Origin: an uncultured Bacteroides sp.
Lineage (GTDB): Bacteria; Bacteroidota; Bacteroidia; Bacteroidales; UBA932
DNA length: 64,000 nt
Direction of reading: 5' to 3'
NCBI GenBank assembly: GCA_945874355.1
Contig: CAMCGB010000007.1
Coordinates: 60,431-124,430 of the forward strand
This document shows positions 50,083 through 59,840 of the stretch, in pieces (position 1 is the stretch's first letter; the number at the start of each line of letters is the position of its first letter). The notes beneath the pieces were generated by a model, which saw only the letters and a list, made by a program, of their open reading frames with translations, was not told where the DNA came from and searched no databases. The position numbers were made by a program, and so were the translations under genes.

Positions 50083-52644
50083 TTATTGTCTAATGAATAT
50101 CTTCCACTCTGCGGCGCCCATCTCAAGGCTGGCTGAGCTGCCGGTATAGCTCTCCTTCGAGTCCAGATAGTTGGTCCAGGTGCCGTCTGAAGGGAAGCTG
50201 ACGCTGATGCTTGAAGCCGAAGTGCCGAAGTTTCCAACCAGCATGAAGCTCTTTCCTGAGGAAGTGATGCTGATGGTCCTTCCTGCCGCCCAGTTGGCAG
50301 AGCCTATCTTCAAAGACACGCTGGCGTCCTTGGTGAAGAATTCGGGATTGTCCTTCCTGAACTTCAGAAGGGTGCGGTAGTCGTCGTGCAGGGCCTTGCG
50401 CTCGCTCACTTCCAGATACTCCCAGTGCAGAGGCTTGCGTCCTGTCCTTCCGCCGGTCTCAATGCTCTCGTCGTAGCCCAGCTCCTGGAACTGCCAGAGC
50501 ATCTTCGGTCCGGGAACGCAGAGCAGGAAGGCGGCGCACAGAGACTCTCTCTGCATTCTGGCCTTAAGACTGCCCTTTACGGAAGCGTCCCCGTAAGTGA
50601 GTGATTTATAAGCGCTGCGCTCCTCGTCGTGGCTCTCGGAAAAGCCTACCAGTGAGCCGAAAGGCATACTAGTGCCTGTCCACAGGCCGCCGAAGTCGCT
50701 GCCCGAAGACACTCCCATTGCCGCCTGGCAGAAAGCGTAGTTGAGATTTCTCCACACCTTCATCCCGTCCTGGGCCAGAGCATTCTCCTCCTTTGTCTCG
50801 CAGAAGTGCTCGAGTATCACTACGGCATCGGGATTGACCTTTTTGATGGCCGAATTGTAGTCCTTGAGGATGTCAACCCTGCTCTGGTCGTAAGACGAAG
50901 CGTTGCTTTCGTCGCACTTGCGGTTGCTGAATCCCTTGGTAAGGTCGAAGCGGAAACCGTCCACTTTGTATTCCGTCAGAAGATACTCCAGGCTCTCCTT
51001 CACGTGGGCGCGTACAACAGCGTTCTCGTGGTTCCAGTCATGGAACACGTTGTAGGGATGGGGTGCCTCCACGTTGAAGAACGGGTTGTTGGAGGCGGTC
51101 CTGTTGGCCGAAGCGTCCCAGTACATCTTGGCGTAAGGATGGGCTCCGGTGGCCTGATTGTAAACCACATCCACCAGCACACCTATGCCTCTGGAGTGGC
51201 ACTCGTCGATGAACTGCTTGTACTTGTCAGAAAAGCCGTAGGCCTTGTCGAGGGCAAAGTATGAGCAAGGGTTATAGCCCCAGGAGTCGTTGCCGTCGAA
51301 CTCCTGGATGGGCATCAGTTCAATCGCCCCTACGCCCAGGTCGCTCAGATAGTCAAGCTTTTCAAGAGCGCCGTTCAGGTCAGAACTTGAAGAGAAATCC
51401 CTCAAGTGAAGCTCATATATTATTAGGTCATCTTGGTCTTTTATCTTGAAATCCGTGTTCTTCCACTGATACTCCTCGCCGCCGTAGCAGAATGCGCCCA
51501 CAAGCCCGCTTGTGCCCTCAGGATAGCTCCTGAGACCGGGATAGGTGGAAGAAGAGATGTATTTGTCGTTTGAAGAGTCGTACACTATGGTGGTGTACGG
51601 GTCGTGAATCTTTACAGAGCTGTCGCCCTTTCCGAGATAGTACTGGAACAGGTACTCCCTGCCTTTCTCGACAGAAGGGATGGTGTACCACCATACTCCC
51701 AGCTGCTCGTCGCGCTTCATTGCGTACTCCTTTGTGCGCTTGAAGCCGTTGAAATCGCCTATCAGATAGCACCAGTCGTGCCTTTCGCCCTTGGTGTCCT
51801 TGTCGTAAAGCACCAGGGTCACGCTGCCGTCGGCGTTGTAGTTGATGCCCTTCTTTACACCCGCAGGTGCGCTTTCCACCACCACGGGGTCGGGCTCGAA
51901 GCTGTTCTTGCTGTCATTGACCTTGATGAAAAGGTCTTCTGTCTGGGTCTTTCCGTCGGCGCTGCGTACCACAACGCCAATCTTGTTCACGGGCGTGTCG
52001 CCCGAAGCGAAGTATTCTCTTATGGTAGGTTTAAGTTCAAGCTTCCAGAGGTTTTTTTCCTCCATTTCCGTCCAGCGGCATTTGTCGATATTGGTGTTCC
52101 AATCTGCCTGGACATACATCCACTCAGTCTCCACGATTCCGATGTGGGCATAAATGGCCTGGGTATAGCCGTAGAAAGGAGTCCCCTGGGCGGCACGGTA
52201 GTAGAGTGTGCAGCTCTGGTCGGCATCCGGGGTCTCTTCGAGTGTGAACAGCCCCGTCTTGCCCGGCCCGATGACCTCGTTCACCGGCTCCTGGGAGACG
52301 TTTACCGTAACTTTAAGGCAGCCCGGAGCCGAAAACTCCAGCTTTCCGCTGCGTGCATTTGCCCCGCACTCTGTTGCGCTGATCCTCACTTCTCCTCCAG
52401 GAGCAGTTCCGCTCTCGGGCGAAATGGTGAACCAGTCGCCTTCCTTGATGACCGCCTTCCAACTTTCGGCATTGGTGGTCACGGTTATGGTTTGGCTTGA
52501 TGCTCCCTTGGCGAATACTACTTCGCGCGGCTCAATCTTCAGCTGTTTTGCGCCCTGGTTGGGGTCCTGCTCCTTGCAGGATACAGCCATAAGTCCGAGA
52601 CTTACAAGAGCGATGCTCAGAATGCGTACAAATACTTTTCTCAT
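50083..52644 (-). CDS. BACON-domain GH13 alpha-amylase/pullulanase, SusG-like role
   Basis: An 853-residue lipoprotein (lipobox MAVSC23 followed by KEQD; acidic residues near the Cys favour surface export). A BACON domain (about 33-120, TTNAESW..., SPESGTAPGG) is followed by a beta-rich linker domain (about 125-245) and an isoamylase-type N-domain (about 260-370, WCYLIGDFNGFK). The GH13 barrel (about 400-760) has nucleophile Asp567 in GFRFDLTKG, acid/base Glu612 in VILEHF and Asp673 in SHDEE. A C-terminal beta-domain ends it. The N-domain and WGYNP stretch suggest branched or surface starch as substrate. It is the first enzyme gene behind an intra-operon hairpin. Confidence 0.92.
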   Translation of the reverse strand: MRKVFVRILSIALVSLGLMAVSCKEQDPNQGAKQLKIEPREVVFAKGASSQTITVTTNAESWKAVIKEGDWFTISPESGTAPGGEVRISATECGANARSGKLEFSAPGCLKVTVNVSQEPVNEVIGPGKTGLFTLEETPDADQSCTLYYRAAQGTPFYGYTQAIYAHIGIVETEWMYVQADWNTNIDKCRWTEMEEKNLWKLELKPTIREYFASGDTPVNKIGVVVRSADGKTQTEDLFIKVNDSKNSFEPDPVVVESAPAGVKKGINYNADGSVTLVLYDKDTKGERHDWCYLIGDFNGFKRTKEYAMKRDEQLGVWWYTIPSVEKGREYLFQYYLGKGDSSVKIHDPYTTIVYDSSNDKYISSSTYPGLRSYPEGTSGLVGAFCYGGEEYQWKNTDFKIKDQDDLIIYELHLRDFSSSSDLNGALEKLDYLSDLGVGAIELMPIQEFDGNDSWGYNPCSYFALDKAYGFSDKYKQFIDECHSRGIGVLVDVVYNQATGAHPYAKMYWDASANRTASNNPFFNVEAPHPYNVFHDWNHENAVVRAHVKESLEYLLTEYKVDGFRFDLTKGFSNRKCDESNASSYDQSRVDILKDYNSAIKKVNPDAVVILEHFCETKEENALAQDGMKVWRNLNYAFCQAAMGVSSGSDFGGLWTGTSMPFGSLVGFSESHDEERSAYKSLTYGDASVKGSLKARMQRESLCAAFLLCVPGPKMLWQFQELGYDESIETGGRTGRKPLHWEYLEVSERKALHDDYRTLLKFRKDNPEFFTKDASVSLKIGSANWAAGRTISITSSGKSFMLVGNFGTSASSISVSFPSDGTWTNYLDSKESYTGSSASLEMGAAEWKIFIRQ

Positions 52645-52662
52645 TACGGTACTATAAATTAT

Positions 52663-52700
52663 AAAACAGGCTGGCTAAAGCAAGATAGCCAGCCTGTTTT
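52663..52700 (-). terminator. Strong hairpin inside the starch operon
   Basis: A perfect 15-bp stem AAAACAGGCTGGCTA / TAGCCAGCCTGTTTT with an 8-base loop stands in the 64-base gap between the SusE/F-like gene and the BACON-GH13 gene. On the minus strand it ends in TTTT. It should reduce transcription into the enzyme genes and protect the 3-prime end of the binding-protein mRNA. Confidence 0.8.
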
Positions 52701-52708
52701 CAGACTTG

Positions 52709-55105
52709 TTATTGAAGAGTTGCAGTTCCTGCGTTGAAGTCAAGCACAACGGTCTGGCCGGCGCCGGCATTTACTCTCTGCTGGTCGTCACCAGTTCCTC
52801 TGTACTCGATCTTTCCGTCCAGGAAGATGAACTCGCGGGTCCACCAGTCTGAAGTGGCCCTGCCTGAAGCAGCGTACATACGGAGTTCTCCGTCTGCTAC
52901 GAGCGTACACTTCAGGGTCCTGCCGTCTGCGGTGAACAGAGCATTCTCCATTCCCTCATCCCAGCCTCCGAAGCAAGAACCTATTCCGTAGATACGGGCG
53001 GGTTCGACATGGAGGATGTTGTTCTTGAGGTCGATGTGAATCATATAGATTCCGTCCTGTTCAACTGTGCAGTTGCCTCCGGCGATGGTATATCCCTCGT
53101 TGGTCTCAAGGCCGCTGAATTCCTGTCCGTTCCAAGCCTTTGCGGGGCAGAACTTGAAGCCCTTTCCGGCAGATAAGTACCTTACCGTCCAGAACTGACC
53201 GGGAGCTTTGTCTCCGCTGTTGTGAACGGGAACGAGAGAAACTACATCGCTGCTGCTCCAGTCCCAGTTACCGAACTCATCTCCTGTCATATAGAGATTG
53301 TCGGGGAATGCTACAGCATTGATCGTCACTTCTTTAGTCTCAGAGTTGAAGCTTACCTTGTAGTTGCCCTTTTCGGCTACGGTAATGTCTGCTCCGGGCT
53401 GACTGGCTACGAAAGGAGCGCCTATGGTGGGAACGAATCCTGCTTCGGGGGCGCCGTAGCAGTCCTCATCTGCCCAAGAATAGTTGTAACGGATTTTGAA
53501 TCCACCCTCGATCGATACGGTAGGGCTGGTCCATACATTTCCGTTCTGGCTCATCAGCACATCCAACTTCCAAGAGTCTCCGTTAATCATACCGATTAGA
53601 GAGAAAGCCTTAACGTGCTTTTCCACAACAAGAGTCTTGGCTGCATAGTCCAGGGTGATGTCGTACTCGCCTGTCTCAGGAATCTGGATATTGGTTCCTT
53701 TCAATTCGAACTTGACTCCCAGTTCGGGCTTGTAAACGCCATAAGGGTTGCTTGCATCGATGGTTGACTCGGAGTTGGCTTCGGGACCACCGTAATTCTC
53801 ATTGGCCCAGTCGTGGCCGGCGATGATCTTGAATTCATCTCCCTCTGCTAAACTTACTGAGCGGACTACCCAGGTGTCGCCAACCAGGTTGGAAAGGTCG
53901 TAAGCCTCGTCGGCAGCGTTCCAGCTGTTGAAGTTTCCTGCAAGGCTCCAGGCGGTAGGCTTAACGGGCTCGGGAGCTTTCTCGGGAAGACCGGGCTCCG
54001 GCTGACCGTACATAGAGGCACTTATCTGATACTCCATCTTATTGACATCGAAGTAGATACGGTATTGTCCGGCAGCGAGGGGAATATCATTTCCTCCCTT
54101 CTCGAGACCCTTTCCGTTATCACCCCAGTTGGTGTCCCAGCCTCCATTCAGACGGAACTTGAATGCAGTCGATTGCTCTGAGACAACGTCTGCATAGAAG
54201 CGGTTGTAGCCGGGGTTGTAATCCATAACTACGTCGTTGTTCCAGTCGCCGTTTAAGCCGATCAAGCCCATCTGGTTGAAACTGAATTCCTTGGTGAGGG
54301 TGAGGTTGCTCTTGTCGAAAGTGAACATATAGAACCTGTCGCTGTAGCACTTGATGTCCCCGCTACCGCCGTCGTCAATAAGGCTTATGCTGCTTGCCTC
54401 TGCTCCGGGTGCTGCAGCTTCCTTGTTGAGTCCCCAGTTTCCGTTGTTCCAGTCGGCAGCTCCGGTAAGCTTGAATCCATCGGCAGCTTTATCGCCGAAG
54501 TCAATGATACCGCTGTAGGTGTTGCCGTCCTTTGTGTAGTTGAACAGGAACTGAATGGTAGGATCTGTAAAGCCCCAGTTGCAGTAGGTTCCGATCACAT
54601 AGATATACTTGTAGGTGTCCTTGTCGGAAACGAGCATATCGTAAGGCACGAACACACCTGAAGCAATGTTGGAACTGAGTTCGGTGTTGCTGATGGCAGT
54701 GTTCTGATCGTTGGACATATCAGAGTGCAGACGGAAATAAACGGTGCACTCCTGGTCGGGAACTCCTCCCTCGTTGAGGATATAGGAGTTGAGGCTCTTC
54801 TGAGTCATTGTGGCTTTGCCGTCGCTGATGGTAGCGGCCATAACCTCGGCCTTCTCGAAGTCGGAAGTGACTGAAGCATAGAGAGTGTAGCGAACTGCGC
54901 AGCTGATTCCGTAGTCTGCCTTGCCGAAATCGATGACTATGTCTTCTCCGTCGGGAGAGAGGCTCACAGCTGCAATGTCGCTCAAAGTGGGGGCAGTCGT
55001 GTTGGCAGGGTCATAGATTGCCATGGGAGCTCTCTGGTCAACGCAGCCGGCTGCAAGAAAAGCTGCTGCGAGAAGACCCAGACCGCCTTTGATTATCTTA
55101 TTCAT
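52709..55105 (-). CDS. SusE/SusF-like starch-binding lipoprotein with about six tandem modules
   Basis: A 798-residue outer-membrane lipoprotein (lipobox LAAGC21). An N-terminal SusE-type Ig-like domain (about 35-155) is followed by repeated modules that each start with a short strand and a W-containing loop: about 165-272 (YVIGTYCNWGF), 277-363 (GLIGLNGDWNN), 384-495 (SLAGNFNSWN), 498-598 (SLIGMINGDSW), 602-702 (YMTGDEFGNWDW) and 704-798 (YGIGSCFGGWD). Most also have a second aromatic cluster such as KLTGAADWNNGNWG or IIAGHDWANENYGG. SusE has two such starch-binding modules and SusF three, so this protein is larger than either. It follows susD by 21 bases. Confidence 0.88.
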   Translation of the reverse strand: MNKIIKGGLGLLAAAFLAAGCVDQRAPMAIYDPANTTAPTLSDIAAVSLSPDGEDIVIDFGKADYGISCAVRYTLYASVTSDFEKAEVMAATISDGKATMTQKSLNSYILNEGGVPDQECTVYFRLHSDMSNDQNTAISNTELSSNIASGVFVPYDMLVSDKDTYKYIYVIGTYCNWGFTDPTIQFLFNYTKDGNTYSGIIDFGDKAADGFKLTGAADWNNGNWGLNKEAAAPGAEASSISLIDDGGSGDIKCYSDRFYMFTFDKSNLTLTKEFSFNQMGLIGLNGDWNNDVVMDYNPGYNRFYADVVSEQSTAFKFRLNGGWDTNWGDNGKGLEKGGNDIPLAAGQYRIYFDVNKMEYQISASMYGQPEPGLPEKAPEPVKPTAWSLAGNFNSWNAADEAYDLSNLVGDTWVVRSVSLAEGDEFKIIAGHDWANENYGGPEANSESTIDASNPYGVYKPELGVKFELKGTNIQIPETGEYDITLDYAAKTLVVEKHVKAFSLIGMINGDSWKLDVLMSQNGNVWTSPTVSIEGGFKIRYNYSWADEDCYGAPEAGFVPTIGAPFVASQPGADITVAEKGNYKVSFNSETKEVTINAVAFPDNLYMTGDEFGNWDWSSSDVVSLVPVHNSGDKAPGQFWTVRYLSAGKGFKFCPAKAWNGQEFSGLETNEGYTIAGGNCTVEQDGIYMIHIDLKNNILHVEPARIYGIGSCFGGWDEGMENALFTADGRTLKCTLVADGELRMYAASGRATSDWWTREFIFLDGKIEYRGTGDDQQRVNAGAGQTVVLDFNAGTATLQ

Positions 55106-55126
55106 AACTGATTCTGTTTAAGAACT

Positions 55127-56812
55127 TTATTTGGATGATTCATATCCGGGGTTCTGATCGAGCTTCTTGTTTACGCTCAAGTCGCTTGCCACCAGAGGAT
55201 AAATCTTGAGATGATCTGAAAGCTGGGCATTTCCGCTCTCCACGCCTCCCTTGTAAACCCAGGGGAATTCTGAAGAGGTGAACTTGCCGTAACGGATGAG
55301 GTCAACTCTGCGGTGACCCTCCCACATAAACTCGCGGGCCCTCTCTTCGAGAATCCAGTCTGTGGTGATGATTGCGGGAGTGGTGGCGGAAACGCCGGCG
55401 CGATCGCGCAGGGTCTTAATGTAACCCTTTGCAAGACCGTCAGTTACGGTGCCGTTATTCAAGCGAGCATCTGCCTCGGCGTAGTTGAGGTACATCTCGG
55501 CGAGACGGAAAACGGGCATATCGGCGGATGAAAGCTTAAAGTTGCCTGCGGCGCTCTCTTCCTGAGCGAAGGTGTCGTCGTGGTTCAGGCCGTTCCATTT
55601 CCAGCAGAGCCATCCGGTGCTCTGATCTGAAGGGCTGAATGCCTCTGCACATCCGATGTTTGTAAAGAAAGCTCTCTTGTCGGAGGTCTCGCGGTTGTAA
55701 CCGAATGCGTTATCTCCGTTATCCCACTCGACTTCCTGAAGGTCGAAATACTTCACATAGTCAGCGGGAACATGGTAGCCGGCCCAGTTCTCACCATTGA
55801 TCTTGGTTAATCCGAAGGTGGCTCCGATAGCAAGGTTGGCTTTCTCGCTCAGAGCGGCGCTGGTAAGGGTAGTGGTGCCTCCCCAGCTCTGGGTGCTGAC
55901 CCTGTCGTAGGCTATTGCAAATACGAACTCATCCTCGGCGGCTCCGCTCTCGGTATTGTCCTGACGGAACAGGTCTGAGTACGGAGTGTGGATAGAGTAA
56001 CCCATATCGATTACCTTCTTGGAAGCGATCTTGCAGTCCTGCCACCTTGCGGTTCCGGTATAAACCTCGGCATTCAGGTACATACGGCTCAGAAGGGCCC
56101 ATACGCTGCCTTTGGTAGGCCTGGGATAAGGAACGGCACCCTTCTCGGGCATTGCGCTGCTTTCGCTTGCGAGGTCAAGAAGCTCAGTCTCAAGCCAATC
56201 GAAAAGATCAGCTCTCTTGATCTGATCGGGGTTCTCTCCACCGATGTTCTCGGGCATGGGGAAGGGAGGGTTGCCGAACTCATCCATCAGCACATAGAAG
56301 AACATAGCCCTGTGGAAACGGGCCTCTGCCCTGTAGCCGGCGATGGTGGGAAGCAGGCTCTCCTGTCCGCGGGCGATAACCCTCTCGTCTTCTGTCTGGA
56401 GCAGATACTCGTTGACAAGGGCGATGGCCTTCACGGCGCGGGTGTAAACTGCAACGCAGGCATCGTTGCTCGAAGACCAGGAGTTGTTCTGGAGTTCAGA
56501 GAGATATGAGTCGCCCCAGCTACACTTGAGGGCGTCGCAGCTCATCTCGTTGAGGTTGATCCACTGTCTGAAGAACTCTGACTGACCCGCATCGGAGAAT
56601 CCCAGGTCGTTGCTTCCGGCTTCGTCCTGGCCGACAAGCATATAGTAGCCGTTGATATAGGCAAGGGCGTTGAGGTAGCTGGACTCGTTCTCGTAGGCGT
56701 TGTCGGCCGTGAAGTCGGTTTCATTCAGAGGCTTGGTGTTCAGGTCTCCAAGGCAGGAGCAGAACAACAGGGCGCTAGAAATGGCCAGTATGATTTTGTT
56801 TGCAATTTTCAT
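55127..56812 (-). CDS. susD: SusD/RagB family starch-binding lipoprotein
   Basis: A 561-residue surface lipoprotein (lipobox LLFCSC20) that caps the SusC channel and binds maltooligosaccharides through TPR helices. Signatures are NALAYINGYYMLVGQDEAG near 46, YRAEARFHRAMFFYVLMDEFGNPPF near 160, DWLETELLDLASES near 208, PTKGSVWALLSRMYLNAEVYTG near 230, RLAEMYLNYAEADARLNNG near 445, and RAREFMWEGHRRVDLIRYGKF near 495-515. It lies 19 bases behind susC as expected for the pair. Confidence 0.94.
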   Translation of the reverse strand: MKIANKIILAISSALLFCSCLGDLNTKPLNETDFTADNAYENESSYLNALAYINGYYMLVGQDEAGSNDLGFSDAGQSEFFRQWINLNEMSCDALKCSWGDSYLSELQNNSWSSSNDACVAVYTRAVKAIALVNEYLLQTEDERVIARGQESLLPTIAGYRAEARFHRAMFFYVLMDEFGNPPFPMPENIGGENPDQIKRADLFDWLETELLDLASESSAMPEKGAVPYPRPTKGSVWALLSRMYLNAEVYTGTARWQDCKIASKKVIDMGYSIHTPYSDLFRQDNTESGAAEDEFVFAIAYDRVSTQSWGGTTTLTSAALSEKANLAIGATFGLTKINGENWAGYHVPADYVKYFDLQEVEWDNGDNAFGYNRETSDKRAFFTNIGCAEAFSPSDQSTGWLCWKWNGLNHDDTFAQEESAAGNFKLSSADMPVFRLAEMYLNYAEADARLNNGTVTDGLAKGYIKTLRDRAGVSATTPAIITTDWILEERAREFMWEGHRRVDLIRYGKFTSSEFPWVYKGGVESGNAQLSDHLKIYPLVASDLSVNKKLDQNPGYESSK

Positions 56813-56831
56813 TTTTTGTTCCTCCTCTGTT

Positions 56832-59822
56832 TTAGAAAGTTATGTTGAGTCGGAGAGTATAAAGACGAGGACGGGGATAGATTTCAGTATCTACGCCGTC
56901 GCCTTCGGAAATCTCAGGATCGAGTCCGGAGTACTTGGTGAAGGTGCATACGTTCTGTACAGAACCTGCTACGCGGATCTTGAGATTGTTCTTCAGATCG
57001 AAGGTATATCCGAGGTTGATGTCGTCGATCTTCACGAATGAACCGTCTTCGATCCAGACGTCAGAGAACTTCTGAGCCTCGGTGTTGGCAGCGGTCCAGC
57101 CGGGCAGGAGCCAGGTAGCGGACAGGTTGCCGATATAGCCCTTAGTGTAGTCGTCGCTGTAAGAAGTGGCATAACCGCTGGCAGTCTTGTTGATGAACTC
57201 TGCTCCGAGTGAGCCGTGTCCGTTCAGACCGAAGTCCCATCTCTTGTAGCGGATCTGGGTGTTGAATCCGAAGTATCCCCAAGGGGTAGGGCTGCAGCCG
57301 GTCATATAGCGGTCGTCGGCGTTGATCTTACCGTCGTTGTTGCGGTCCACGAGGGCATTCTGTATAGGATTGCCTTCCTTGTCGTAAACCTGCTGGTACA
57401 GATAATAAGTATAAGGAGCGTAGCCGGCCTTGTGCAGGGCGGTAAATCCTACGTTGCTACCCATAGACTTACCTACCTCGACTCCCTTGAAGTCCTCGTC
57501 GCTGTTGGTAAGTTTGGTGATCTTTACGTCCTGGAAGGTGAAGTTTCCGCCGATCTCCCAGTTCCAGTCTCTTGTCTGGACGGGGATGAAGTTGGCAGAA
57601 AGCTCTATACCCTTGTTCACCATACTTCCGATGTTCGAGGTCAACTCCTTGCCGAAGTTCGATCCGAGAGGAATGGAAATCTTGTTCAGCAGATCGAAGG
57701 TGTTGCGGTAGTAAGCCTCGACGCTACCGCTGATGCGGTCGTTCAGGAAGCCGAAGTCCACACCGACGTTGTAGGTCTCGGTGGTCTCCCATTTGATGTT
57801 GGGGTTGTATGCCAGAGGCGACAGCACGTTGAAAGAACCGTTCTCTCCGCTGAGCATAGGGTACTTCATGGTGATTGAAGGGCTCTGGTAGTAGCGGGCG
57901 AGGTAAGGATAGTAGTCGTCGCCGATATCCTGCTGTCCTGTACGACCCCAACCCAGACGGAGCTTGAGGGCAGATACTGTCTCGACTTCCTCCATCCACT
58001 CTTCATTGGCGATGTTCCATGCGAAGGCGGCTGAAGGGAAGAATCCCCAGCGGTTTGCCTTGCTGAAACGGCTTGAAGCGTCACCGCGGGCGGTGAAGGT
58101 GAACAGATAGCGGGAGTCGTAGTTGTAGTTGAATCTTCCGAAGAAGGAGATCAGGTAGTACTCTCTTGAGTTGTTGGGAGCGATGTTGTACTCTTTTTCG
58201 CGGTCGTTGTTATAGTACTGCGAATTGTCGTAGCTCACGAAGTTGTGCTGCCATGAGTAACCTGCCATTGCGTTCACATTGTGCTTTCCGAATGTTTCGT
58301 TGTAGTCCAGATAAGCCTCGAGCAGGGTATTCTTGTTGAAGTTCTCGTACAGCTCATAGAGGTCAGGGGTGCTGCGCAGAGATCCGATTGAACCGGGAGT
58401 GTTGTACTTGGTTCCGTTGGTCTTTGCCATATCCAGACCAAGGTTGATGTTTGCCCTCAAAGCCTCGAATCCGTGTACCTTATAGTCGAGCTGGAGGTTA
58501 CCCACAGCGCGGTAAGTGCTGCCATAGTTGACGTAGTCGTAGGTAGAGGAGAGAGGGTTCACGCTTGCCATAGTGTTGGCGCTTCCTGCGGTCATCCAGT
58601 TCCAATAGCCGTTGCTGATCTGAGACTTGTCGATATTGCCCTCAGCGTCAGTGAAATACACGGGCTTGGTAGGATCGAAGGTAAGGGCGCTGCCCACAGG
58701 GTTGTTGGCCCAATTGGTCTTCTGATATACTCCCTTTGCGTTCAGGTTTACGCTCAGGTGGTCGTCCAGGAACTTGGGAGACATGCTGATGTCGATGTTT
58801 CCTCTCTGGTTGTCACCCACCTTGATGGTAGCCTGGTCGAGGTTGTAGCCCACGCTCACGCGGAAGGGGAGCCTGCCGCCCGAGTAGAGGCTGATATTGT
58901 GGTCGGTATTGATACCTACACGGTATACAAGGCTCTGCCAATCAGTGTTATACAGAGTTCCGTCAACTCCCAGCAGGTGAGCCGATTCAGGACGGTACTC
59001 CTGGATGTATGCGGCGAAAGTCTCTCCGTCCATCATCTTGATGGTGTCCTTGTTCTGCTTTGCGGATACGCTTCCGCTGTAGCTGACGTGCAAACCCTTG
59101 CCCTGGCCCTTCTTGGTGGTGATGATGATCACACCGTTGGATGCCCTGGAACCGTAGATGGCGGTTGCGGAAGCGTCCTTGAGCACGGAGTAGGACTCGA
59201 TGTCGTTGGGGTTGACGGTAGCCAGAGGATCACCCATTCCGGCACCACCTTCCTTGGTCACAGGCACACCGTCGATGACGATGAGAGGGTCGTTGGAAGC
59301 GGTAAGGGAAGCGGCTCCTCTGATTCGGATGGTTGAAGATGCGCCTGGCTGGCCGTTCGCGGGAGTGATGTTAAGACCGGAAACCTTTCCAAGGAGCATT
59401 GAGCTCGGGGAGGTGACGGCTCCACGGTTGACGTCTTCTGCGCGAATTGAAGTCACGGCGCCGGTCATATCACTTTTCTTCACGGTACCGTAACCGATTA
59501 CCACGCTCTCTTCGAGCATTTTGCTGTCTTCTGACAGGGTAATCGACGCAGGCATCTGTGAAGCCGTGAATGTCTGGCTGGTATATCCGATGCAGCTGAC
59601 TTCGACGACAGCGTCTTTCGAAGATACCTTGAGGCTGAAATTACCGTCCAGGTCGGTGGAGACACCATTGCTGGTGCCGGCTTCCATCACGGTGGCCCCG
59701 ATTACGGGTCCGTACTGGTCGATAATCACACCCTTTACTTCATATCCGCTTTGGGCGGACAGATTAGCGGAAACCGCCATTGAGACGATTATTCCAGCTA
59801 AAAGAGTAAGGATTTTTTTCAT
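56832..59822 (-). CDS. susC: SusC family TonB-dependent outer-membrane transporter
   Basis: A 996-residue transporter with signal peptide (ending SANLSAQ), a carboxypeptidase-like regulatory domain (about 26-105, VKGVIIDQYGPVIGATV, STDLDGNFSLKV), a plug with VVIGYGTVKKSDMTGAV near 107-123 (TonB-box-like entry to the plug) and RIRGAASLTASNDPLIVIDGVPV near 165. A 22-strand barrel is predicted, ending LRLNITF. It has no N-terminal STN domain, so it is not expected to signal to an anti-sigma factor. It sits 18 bases behind the MFS gene and uses TonB. Confidence 0.95.
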   Translation of the reverse strand: MKKILTLLAGIIVSMAVSANLSAQSGYEVKGVIIDQYGPVIGATVMEAGTSNGVSTDLDGNFSLKVSSKDAVVEVSCIGYTSQTFTASQMPASITLSEDSKMLEESVVIGYGTVKKSDMTGAVTSIRAEDVNRGAVTSPSSMLLGKVSGLNITPANGQPGASSTIRIRGAASLTASNDPLIVIDGVPVTKEGGAGMGDPLATVNPNDIESYSVLKDASATAIYGSRASNGVIIITTKKGQGKGLHVSYSGSVSAKQNKDTIKMMDGETFAAYIQEYRPESAHLLGVDGTLYNTDWQSLVYRVGINTDHNISLYSGGRLPFRVSVGYNLDQATIKVGDNQRGNIDISMSPKFLDDHLSVNLNAKGVYQKTNWANNPVGSALTFDPTKPVYFTDAEGNIDKSQISNGYWNWMTAGSANTMASVNPLSSTYDYVNYGSTYRAVGNLQLDYKVHGFEALRANINLGLDMAKTNGTKYNTPGSIGSLRSTPDLYELYENFNKNTLLEAYLDYNETFGKHNVNAMAGYSWQHNFVSYDNSQYYNNDREKEYNIAPNNSREYYLISFFGRFNYNYDSRYLFTFTARGDASSRFSKANRWGFFPSAAFAWNIANEEWMEEVETVSALKLRLGWGRTGQQDIGDDYYPYLARYYQSPSITMKYPMLSGENGSFNVLSPLAYNPNIKWETTETYNVGVDFGFLNDRISGSVEAYYRNTFDLLNKISIPLGSNFGKELTSNIGSMVNKGIELSANFIPVQTRDWNWEIGGNFTFQDVKITKLTNSDEDFKGVEVGKSMGSNVGFTALHKAGYAPYTYYLYQQVYDKEGNPIQNALVDRNNDGKINADDRYMTGCSPTPWGYFGFNTQIRYKRWDFGLNGHGSLGAEFINKTASGYATSYSDDYTKGYIGNLSATWLLPGWTAANTEAQKFSDVWIEDGSFVKIDDINLGYTFDLKNNLKIRVAGSVQNVCTFTKYSGLDPEISEGDGVDTEIYPRPRLYTLRLNITF

Positions 59823-59840
59823 TGATTTTAAGGTTAACAG

